From assembly GCA_036267755.1 (NCBI GenBank), contig DATAVK010000038.1, forward strand, positions 1 to 53,610: a DNA stretch of 53,610 nt, given 5' to 3'. Under the pieces are notes generated by a model. That model was not told the origin of the DNA, did not search any database, and saw only the letters and a list, made by a program, of their open reading frames with translations. The DNA comes from DATAVK01 sp036267755. GTDB taxonomy: Bacteria; Actinomycetota; Actinomycetes; JAFAQI01. This document shows positions 47,721 to 53,610 of this stretch, piece by piece; the stretch's first letter is position 1, and each line of letters opens with the position of its first letter. Made by a program: the position numbers and the translations under genes.

Positions 47721-48967
47721 GCGGGGATGCCGTCCCGCGAGAGCGTGAGCTGGGCGACGTCGAGGTACCCGGCCCGGAAGCCCGCCTCGCAGTAGGCGAG
47801 GTAGAACGTCCACATCCGGCGGAAGATCGCGTCGAAGCCCATGGCCTCGACCTCCTCGGCCCGGGCGGTGAAGCGTTCCCGCCACTGCCGGAGGGTTTCG
47901 GCGTACGACGCGCTCATGTGCAGCCGGTCGATGACCCGTAACGACGTGTGGGCCGCGCACACGTCGTCGATGACGCGCTCCGAGAGCAGCAGCCCGCCCG
48001 GGAAGATGTACTTGTGGATCCAGGTCCACGACCGGCGGCTCGCCATCAGCCGGTCGTGCGGCATGAGGATCGCCTGCAGCGCGATCCGCCCACCCGGCGC
48101 GAGCCGCTCGTCGAGGGTGCGGAAGTACGTCGGCCACCATCGCTCGCCGACTGCCTCGATCATCTCGACGCTGACGATCGCGTCGAAGCGCCCCTCGACG
48201 TCGCGGTAGTCCTGCACCCGTACGTCGACTCGATCGGCGACGCCGGCCCGCTCGATCCGGGTGCGGGCCATTGCCGCCTGTTCGCGAGAAAGCGTCACGC
48301 TGGTGACGGTCGCTCCGCGAAGCGCGGCCTGCATCGCCAGCTCGCCCCACCCGGTACCGATCTCCAGCACGGTGCTGCCGGCGGTCACGCCTGCTGCGTC
48401 AAGGATGCGCTCGACCTTGCGCCGCTGGCCTTCGACGAGCGATTCGCCTGGCGCATTGAACAGCGCCGACGAGTAGTTCATCGACTCGTCGAGGAACGTC
48501 GCGAACAGCTCGTTGGACAGGTCATAGTGGCGGGCGATGTTGCGCTGGGCGCCAACACGGTCGTTGTCCTCTTCGATCGGGTGGCGCTCGTTGTACCAGC
48601 GCCGCAGCCACTGGAAAGCGGGCGGCACCAGTGACGCCATGTCGCGGGCCATCGGGGTCAGCGCACCGACCAGCTCCTCGCTGTCCCAGTCGCCGGCCAT
48701 ATAGGCCTCGCCGAATCCGATCAGTCCGTTGCGCCCGAGTCGGGACAGGAACTGCTCCGGGCGCCGTACGACGATCGTGGGGGCGCCGTCCTTGCCCCAC
48801 GCGCTGCCGTCGGGGAGTGCGATCCGCACGCCAGTCTGCTGGACGACTCGCCTGAGCAGGATCCTGGCCACCCCCGCTCGGAAGCGAACGGGTGCCACCG
48901 GAGCGATGTCCGGCCAGCGTTGGAGATCGACAGACCGAGGGGCAAGCCGGTCCTGGGTCGTGCTCAT
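47717..48967 (-). CDS. Cyclopropane-fatty-acyl-phospholipid synthase-like methyltransferase (first copy)
   Basis: 416 aa. Same fold: VLEIGTGWGELAMQAA, ARHYDLSNELF, MIEAVGERW, and the C-terminal FLAYCEAGF block. The Cys139-equivalent segment reads MNYSSALF, so Cys is Ser; the H-x-I segment is LQAILM, His replaced by Gln. Thus its chemistry probably differs from true cyclopropanation. This variant is the type linked to amine oxidase and DUF1365 genes, as in mycobacterial ufaA1. ATGA overlaps on both sides. Confidence 0.9.
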   Translation of the reverse strand: MSTTQDRLAPRSVDLQRWPDIAPVAPVRFRAGVARILLRRVVQQTGVRIALPDGSAWGKDGAPTIVVRRPEQFLSRLGRNGLIGFGEAYMAGDWDSEELVGALTPMARDMASLVPPAFQWLRRWYNERHPIEEDNDRVGAQRNIARHYDLSNELFATFLDESMNYSSALFNAPGESLVEGQRRKVERILDAAGVTAGSTVLEIGTGWGELAMQAALRGATVTSVTLSREQAAMARTRIERAGVADRVDVRVQDYRDVEGRFDAIVSVEMIEAVGERWWPTYFRTLDERLAPGGRIALQAILMPHDRLMASRRSWTWIHKYIFPGGLLLSERVIDDVCAAHTSLRVIDRLHMSASYAETLRQWRERFTARAEEVEAMGFDAIFRRMWTFYLAYCEAGFRAGYLDVAQLTLSRDGIPA

Positions 48968-49683
48968 GACACTGCCTTCTGTGGTGGGTGGACGGGACGT
49001 GGTTCGATCCGCAGGCCCCGGAGGAACAGCCGGATCCCCTGCCAGCGGATCAGGGCGGTGGTGCGCCAGGATCCGGCGGCGGTGCCGACCGCGTCGGCGA
49101 GCAGCGGCCGACGAGCCCGGCGGGTGGCCTGCAGCGTGGCGACGAATGGCGGCTGGCCGTCGCGGTCGAGAGTGACGGCCACGGCGATGCGCTCCACCGG
49201 TGCCGACACCGAGATCCGGTAGGTGCCGTCGACGGGGTTGAACGGCGAGACGTACATCTGCTTCTCGACGTACTCGGTCACCGCTGCCGCCGCCGGCTCG
49301 GGCCTGAGCAGGTAGGCATGCCGGTCACCGTAGGTGTTCTGCACCTCGGCGACGACCGCGGCAAGGGTGCCACCGCAGGTGTAGCACCAGTGGATGCTGA
49401 TCGGGTTGGAGACGTGGCCAAGGGCACGCGCGTTCGCCAGCATCAGCACCCGGCCACCGTGCAGGTCGATGCCGCGGTCGGCGAGGAATGCCTCGACGTT
49501 GCCGCGCAGTGTCGCGCCGGGATCACCGAGGTGGTCGGCGGCGTCGAAGCGGGCGAGCCAGCGCAGCCAGCGGGGGAGTCGCGGGACGGCGTCGAGGTCC
49601 ACCAGCCACGGCCGGGTCCGGTAGCGGAACCGGTTCGCGAGCGGCGCGGTGCGGGCGTGCACGACGACGCCGTCGTAGGTCAC
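48964..49683 (-). CDS. DUF1365-family protein
   Basis: 239 aa. VVHARTAPLANRFRYRTRPWLVDLDAVPRLP (read in parts), then NPISIHWCYTCGG and EKQMYVSPFNPVDGTY, the diagnostic DUF1365 blocks. Function unknown; the gene is almost always linked to CFA and FAD oxidase genes, for example mycobacterial Rv0448c. Start GTG overlaps the oxidase stop (GTGA). Confidence 0.9.
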   Translation of the reverse strand: MTYDGVVVHARTAPLANRFRYRTRPWLVDLDAVPRLPRWLRWLARFDAADHLGDPGATLRGNVEAFLADRGIDLHGGRVLMLANARALGHVSNPISIHWCYTCGGTLAAVVAEVQNTYGDRHAYLLRPEPAAAAVTEYVEKQMYVSPFNPVDGTYRISVSAPVERIAVAVTLDRDGQPPFVATLQATRRARRPLLADAVGTAAGSWRTTALIRWQGIRLFLRGLRIEPRPVHPPQKAVS

Positions 49684-50966
49684 CACGTGACACCCAGCGA
49701 CTCGGCGGCCTCGACGCCGGAGCGGCAGCCGTCCTCGTGGAAGCCCCACCCGTGATACGAGCCGGCGAACGCGGTCCGGCCGTCCGCCAGTTCCGGGAGC
49801 CGGCGTTGCGCCGCCACCGCGGGGAGGTCGTAGATCGGGTGGTCGTAGGTCATCCGTTCGACGACAGTGTCGCCGGTGACCGCGTCGCCCGCGTTGAGGC
49901 TGACGACGTACGGCGTCGTGGTCGGCAGCTGCTGCAGCCGGTTCATGTCGTAGCTCACCACCACGTCGGACGCCGACGCGGCGCACCGCGGCATCCGGTA
50001 GTTCCACGCCGCCCGCGCCCGGTCGCTGGCGGGCAGCAGCGACACATTGGTGTGGAGCACCGTGTCGTTGCGGGAGTAGCGGAACGCGCCGAGCACCTCG
50101 CGCTCGGCCGGGGTCGGGTCGGCAAGCAGCGACAGGGCGGTGTCGGCGTGGGTCGCGATGACGACCTTGTCGAAGCTCTCCATCACATCGTCGCCGTCGA
50201 CGATCTCGACCCCGTCCGAGGTACGGCGGATGCTGCGGACTGGCGTCGCCAGCCGGACCGAGGTAATGCCCTTCGCGACCTGCTCCACGTAGCTGCGCGA
50301 CCCCCCGACGACCGTGCGCCAGGGTGGCGACCCGGTGACGGACAGCATCCCGTGATTGTCCAGGAACGCGAACAGGTACCGAGCGGGGTAGTTCAGGGCA
50401 TGGCCCGGCGCCATCGACCACACGCAGGAGACGACCGGGACCATGAAGTGCTGGACGAAGTACGCCGAGTAGCCGCCGTCGGCCAGGAAGTCGGCGAGCG
50501 TCACGGTGTCGTCGCCGGTGGCGAGCACCTGCCGTGCGTGACGGTGGAACCGCTTCACCTCGACAAGCATTCGGAGGTACGCCGGCCGCGCGAGCGACCG
50601 GGGCTGTGCGAACAGCCCGCTGAGGCCCTTGGCCCCGGCGTACTCGAGACCGCAGCCGTCGCAGTGGATCGACATGCTCATCTCAGTGGGCTGGGTCGCG
50701 ACGCGGAGCTCGCGGAACAGCCGCAGCAGGTGCGGGTAGGTGCGGGTGTTGTGGACGATGAACCCGGTGTCGATCGGGATGGCGCCGCTGTCCGGAGTGA
50801 CGACGTCGTGGGTGTGGGCGTGACCACCGAGCCGGCTGTCCGTCTCGTACAGCGCGACGTCGTACTCGCGCTGCAGGACGTAGGCGGCGGTGAGGCCGGA
50901 GACGCCGCTTCCGACCACGGCGACGCGGCGTCGGCCGGAGCCGGAAGTGCGCACGGCGGGGGTCAT
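49680..50966 (-). CDS. FAD-dependent amine-oxidase-family oxidoreductase
   Basis: 428 aa from ATG 50966. Dinucleotide-binding motif VAVVGSGVSGLTAAYVL with ETDSRLGGHAHTH, a complete Rossmann fold; the C-terminal FAGSYHGWGFHEDGCRSG is the flavin-contacting end. Related to mycobacterial Rv0449c and to the furan-fatty-acid and CFA-associated oxidases, which desaturate or oxidise methylated acyl chains. GAGAGG precedes ATG 50966. First gene of the five-gene lipid operon. Confidence 0.9.
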   Translation of the reverse strand: MTPAVRTSGSGRRRVAVVGSGVSGLTAAYVLQREYDVALYETDSRLGGHAHTHDVVTPDSGAIPIDTGFIVHNTRTYPHLLRLFRELRVATQPTEMSMSIHCDGCGLEYAGAKGLSGLFAQPRSLARPAYLRMLVEVKRFHRHARQVLATGDDTVTLADFLADGGYSAYFVQHFMVPVVSCVWSMAPGHALNYPARYLFAFLDNHGMLSVTGSPPWRTVVGGSRSYVEQVAKGITSVRLATPVRSIRRTSDGVEIVDGDDVMESFDKVVIATHADTALSLLADPTPAEREVLGAFRYSRNDTVLHTNVSLLPASDRARAAWNYRMPRCAASASDVVVSYDMNRLQQLPTTTPYVVSLNAGDAVTGDTVVERMTYDHPIYDLPAVAAQRRLPELADGRTAFAGSYHGWGFHEDGCRSGVEAAESLGVTW

Positions 50967-51081
50967 GAGAAGCCTCTCGTCGGGTCGGGGACTGTGCTCT
51001 CTCACTGAGTGTTCGTAGCCTGTCACCCAGCGGATCGGCCCTGCCACCCCCGTTGTGACGCGTGGTTGGGATCCTGTCGAT

Positions 51082-51876
51082 GTGTCCGGCATCAACCCAG
51101 TGGGAGTGATTGGCGGCTCGGGGCTCTACCGGCTCCTCGATGACGCCGAGGATGTGGTCGTCGACACGCCGTACGGTCCGCCGAGTGACCCGCTCGTCGT
51201 GGCCGACGTAGGCGGGCGGCAGGTGGTCTTCGTGCCCAGGCACGGTCGTGACCACCGGTTCCCGGCGCACCGCGTGCCCTACCGCGCCAACCTTTGGGCG
51301 CTGCGGTCGCTCGGGGTGCAGCAGGTGCTGGCGCCCTGCGCGGTTGGTGCGCTGGACACCGGTCTCGCTCCCGGCGACCTGGTCGTCCCGAACCAGGTCA
51401 TTGACCGGACCTCGGGTCGGGTCTCAACGTTCTATGACGAGGGTGCGGTGCACGTGCCGTTCGCCGACCCGTACTGCCCGCGTGGTCGGGCAGCCGTGCT
51501 GGCCGCGGCGGATCGGGCGGCGTGGCCAGCGGTCGATGGCGGCACCACGGTCGTGGTCGAGGGCCCGCGGTTCTCCAGCCGGGCCGAGTCACGGTGGTTC
51601 GCCGCGGCCGGCGGGACGCTCGTGAACATGACCGGGATGCCGGAGGCGGGGCTGGCTCGCGAGCTCGCGCTCTGCTACACGTCGGTCGCGCTGGTGACCG
51701 ACCTCGACGCCGGGATGGCGTCCGGCGAGACCGTCACGCAGGCAGCGATCTTCGAGGTGTTCGGGCGCAGCATCGACCGGCTCCGCGCCGTACTTATCGA
51801 CGTCGTCACATCGCTGTCCGACACCCGAGACTGCTCCTGCCCGCACGCGTTGGACGGCACCGCCGCCGCACCCTGA
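51082..51876 (+). CDS. mtnP: S-methyl-5'-thioadenosine phosphorylase
   Basis: 264 aa PNP-family enzyme. GVIGGSGLYRLL at the start, FVPRHGRDHRFPAHRVPYRANLWAL (read in parts) for phosphate and base, and VNMTGMPEAGLARELALCY with the substrate-binding Asp in TDLDAG. It cleaves MTA to adenine and methylthioribose-1-phosphate in methionine salvage. GTG 51082 is 6 nt after GATCCT, a weak leaderless signal. Its stop abuts the next gene's stop. Confidence 0.92.
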   Translation: MSGINPVGVIGGSGLYRLLDDAEDVVVDTPYGPPSDPLVVADVGGRQVVFVPRHGRDHRFPAHRVPYRANLWALRSLGVQQVLAPCAVGALDTGLAPGDLVVPNQVIDRTSGRVSTFYDEGAVHVPFADPYCPRGRAAVLAAADRAAWPAVDGGTTVVVEGPRFSSRAESRWFAAAGGTLVNMTGMPEAGLARELALCYTSVALVTDLDAGMASGETVTQAAIFEVFGRSIDRLRAVLIDVVTSLSDTRDCSCPHALDGTAAAP

Positions 51877-52086
51877 TCAGGCAAACAGCAGGAACAGCCC
51901 CACGACTATGACGACTACGCCGACCACCAGCGACAGCGTCTTGCTGTAGCCGACGTAGCCTCGACCGCTGAACCGGCCGTTGAACATCACGTTGTTGCTC
52001 GCCGCGTTCGCGCGCGCGAACCGGCTGCGCATGACGATCTGGCCGATGCCCATCACGATCAGGATGACGCCCACGACGTGGATCAT
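51877..52086 (-). CDS. Small two-helix membrane protein
   Basis: 69 aa with helices at the N terminus (VVGVILIVMGIGQIVM) and C terminus (LVVGVVVIVVGLFLLF) and a basic, Asn-rich middle. Function unknown. The stop is immediately adjacent to the mtnP stop (TGATCA palindrome). Confidence 0.62.
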   Translation of the reverse strand: MIHVVGVILIVMGIGQIVMRSRFARANAASNNVMFNGRFSGRGYVGYSKTLSLVVGVVVIVVGLFLLFA

Positions 52087-52113
52087 GTCTGTGGTGTACC
52101 ACGATGCTCTCGT

Positions 52114-53433
52114 TCAGAACCTGCGCAGGATGATGAGGGAGAGCAGGATCGGGATCCCGATCGCCGGCCACATGATGGCGTAGCCGTGGGTGCCGGACAG
52201 GAAGCTGGCAGAGGACCCGATGGCGGCACCAACCGCCGGCGGTCCGAGCACGACGCCGATGCCCCGGCTGAAGTCCACGAGGCCCGCCGCCGCGCCCTGC
52301 CCGGTGTCAGGAGCCAAGGTGAAGGCCAGCGCCTGCGGCAGCGTCATGAGGATCGCCCCGGCGATCGCGAAGACAGGTACGACGATCAACATCGGCGTGA
52401 TGGTCGTCGGCCAGATGCCGTAACACAGCCCGGCGCCGTAGACCAGCGCTGACCACCGCATCACGCGCGGGATGCCGTAACGGTCGGAGAGCCGGCCGGC
52501 GACGGGGGCCCCGATGACGTAGGCGACGGCGACGACCGCGATGACCGCCGAGGCCAGGTTCGACGAGCGAAGCAGTCCGTGCGTGACGTACAGGACGATG
52601 AAGGTCTTCAGGCCGGCGAAACTGAACTCCCACAGTGCGTTCGCGACCGCGAACAGCTGCATGTCGTGGTTGTGCAGCAACAGGTCGCGGGTCGAGCTCG
52701 TCGGCACAACCTGCTCGTCGGGATCGGGCGGAAGCTCTGGCGGCACCAGCTGGACAATGGGCCGGAGCGCCAGGGTGGCGAGGAGCAGCACGCCGCCACC
52801 GATCACGAACGGCAGCGGCATCCACACCCCGAGCAAGAAGCCGCCGGCGAGCAGAGCGATGCCGAGACCGGCGCCGCGCTCGATCGCCTGCCCGGACTGC
52901 GCCCGCGCGAACAACCGGCGGGGGAGCACGTCGGCGAAGATCGCTCGGTACGGCGGGTAGTACAGGTAGTAGCCGATGAAGAACGCCAGGACCGTGAACC
53001 CGGCAAGCCGGTAGGTCCCGGCGAACGGCATCAAGACGAGGCCGGCCGCGGCGATCGGCGCGCCCGCCATGATGAACGGAATCCGTTTGCCCACCGCGGT
53101 CTTGGCGGGAAGCCGGTCGGACAGCGCTCCAGCAAGGAGCGGCACGATGAGCGCGAACGCGCCCTCGAAGCCGATCAGCGCGCCGACCTTCGCCGGCGAG
53201 TGCGCGACCCGGAGCAGGACCACGGGACCGTACGTGGTGAGCACCGTGATGGCGAAGGACAACCCGAAGGTGGGCAGCCCGAGGACCAGCAGCAGCGAGC
53301 GGACGTCGCGGGGCTGGCTGTTGGCCGTCGGCAGCGACAGGCAGAACGGACCGAAACGGACCGCCTTGCGTGGGGCGCCGGACGTCGCGCTATCAGAGGC
53401 CGCCGCCTCTTCATCGGCGACGGGAGAGGCCAT
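52114..53433 (-). CDS. MFS transporter (SLC45/GPH-like)
   Basis: 439 aa with 12 helices. A polar N-terminal stretch (MASPVADEEAAASDSATSG) precedes helix 1. Motif LSDRLPAKTAVGKRIPF between helices 2 and 3, and GRLSDRYGIPRVM in the second half, are MFS-like; the arrangement resembles sugar/cation symporters. Substrate unknown. Divergent from the next MFS gene. Confidence 0.85.
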   Translation of the reverse strand: MASPVADEEAAASDSATSGAPRKAVRFGPFCLSLPTANSQPRDVRSLLLVLGLPTFGLSFAITVLTTYGPVVLLRVAHSPAKVGALIGFEGAFALIVPLLAGALSDRLPAKTAVGKRIPFIMAGAPIAAAGLVLMPFAGTYRLAGFTVLAFFIGYYLYYPPYRAIFADVLPRRLFARAQSGQAIERGAGLGIALLAGGFLLGVWMPLPFVIGGGVLLLATLALRPIVQLVPPELPPDPDEQVVPTSSTRDLLLHNHDMQLFAVANALWEFSFAGLKTFIVLYVTHGLLRSSNLASAVIAVVAVAYVIGAPVAGRLSDRYGIPRVMRWSALVYGAGLCYGIWPTTITPMLIVVPVFAIAGAILMTLPQALAFTLAPDTGQGAAAGLVDFSRGIGVVLGPPAVGAAIGSSASFLSGTHGYAIMWPAIGIPILLSLIILRRF

Positions 53434-53471
53434 ATGACCAGTCTGCCCTGATCTCGGGAGAGGATGGGTGG

Positions 53472-53610
53472 GTGACGGCCACCGGCGAGTCTCGGCTCGG
53501 GCCGTTGCGTCGTGGCGCGGCCAGCGGAGGCCGCCGGCTCGAGGGAGCGTTCGGCGGCCCGGCCCGGACCCGCGTCATCGTGGTGCTGGGCGGCGTCCTC
53601 GCATTGTCGA
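53472..53610 (+). CDS. MFS-like protein, N-terminal part (cut by window edge)
   Basis: 46 codons to the right edge from GTG 53472. A basic, Gly-rich cytoplasmic start (RRGAASGGRRLEGAFGG) is followed by the start of a helix (RVIVVLGGVLALS), as in MFS proteins. The open frame runs to the end. Assignment is tentative because only the start is visible. Confidence 0.4.
   Translation, partial: MTATGESRLGPLRRGAASGGRRLEGAFGGPARTRVIVVLGGVLALS

Noticed and set aside
46428..47795. 455-codon plus-strand frame opposite the CFA-like gene
   Set aside because: Shadow frame; composition follows the opposite strand and no motif is present.
50967..51081. SigK-like promoter for the amine oxidase operon
   Set aside because: The mycobacterial SigK pattern (CCATCC-N17-CCGAAT) is not present.
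1..53610. CRISPR arrays, tRNA or rRNA genes, insertion sequences, prophage
   Set aside because: No repeat-spacer pattern, no tRNA cloverleaf, no transposase or phage ORF was recognised; gene content is core metabolism.

Overview
The window is chromosomal DNA from a very GC-rich actinobacterium (Actinomycetota). The evidence is gene content and order rather than any marker gene. It carries the RsgA/AroA/SigR/RsrA neighbourhood, a TB7.3-like biotin carrier close to a PdtaS-type kinase and WhiB1, a Kgd-type 2-oxoglutarate enzyme, a SigF/RsbW pair, nickel superoxide dismutase with its peptidase, and the actinobacterial mini-protein bL37. GTG starts, ATGA/GTGA stop-start overlaps and leaderless promoters (TANNNT, 6-7 nt, then ATG or GTG) occur throughout. 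No rRNA, tRNA, insertion sequence, prophage or CRISPR array was seen, so this looks like core chromosome. Genus cannot be fixed from the sequence alone.

Layout. 1-4.2 kb: the start of hisN, a TetR regulator with a ferritin-like diiron protein, then rsgA and aroA. 4.2-7.4 kb: a DksA/TraR-like zinc-finger protein, an alpha/beta hydrolase, sigR with an autoregulatory-looking promoter, rsrA, galE and the 24-residue ribosomal protein bL37. 7.4-11.8 kb: a DUF5317 membrane protein divergent from a biotin carboxylase / enoyl-CoA hydratase / small membrane protein / biotin-carrier group, then an orphan PilT ATPase. 11.8-16.6 kb: a hydrolase divergent from a PadR-controlled ABC exporter, with a 22-bp palindrome between them. 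16.8-22.6 kb: PdtaS-type kinase, WhiB1 with two CRP-like sites upstream, a lipid kinase, SigF/RsbW and an MBL hydrolase. 22.8-28 kb: a hypothetical protein, GNAT, sodN/sodX, malic enzyme, quinone-oxidoreductase-like protein and a secreted Asp-box protein. 28-34.5 kb: DUF6104 and kgd, an MFS exporter, a CDF-like protein and a TetR gene overlapping it antisense. 34.6-41 kb: EmrB-type MFS, ACT protein, acyltransferase, hydrolase, an ABC ATPase with membrane partner, and a PPOX protein. 41-45.5 kb: YciI, DUF1801, a HelD/HelR-like RNA polymerase motor, a threonine dehydratase-like enzyme and an MBL hydrolase. 45.6-51 kb: a five-gene overlapping lipid-modification operon (flavin amine oxidase, DUF1365, two cyclopropane-synthase-like methyltransferases, DUF1295). 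51-53.6 kb: MTA phosphorylase, a small membrane protein and two divergent MFS genes, the second cut by the window edge.

How the genes work together. Several stress and redox circuits lie side by side: thiol-oxidative stress (SigR/RsrA), an iron-sulfur regulator (WhiB1) under probable cAMP-CRP control, general stress (SigF/RsbW), and superoxide detoxification (SodN/SodX). The operons are tightly packed. All eleven convergent gene pairs have 35 bp or less between stop codons, and one pair overlaps. I found no clearly new defence or biosynthetic system. The most interesting points are the sigR promoter with a 55-codon upstream extension, the symmetric divergent leaderless promoter at 8.04 kb, the two probable CTG starts at CTGA overlaps, the two-methyltransferase lipid operon and the regulatory palindromes.
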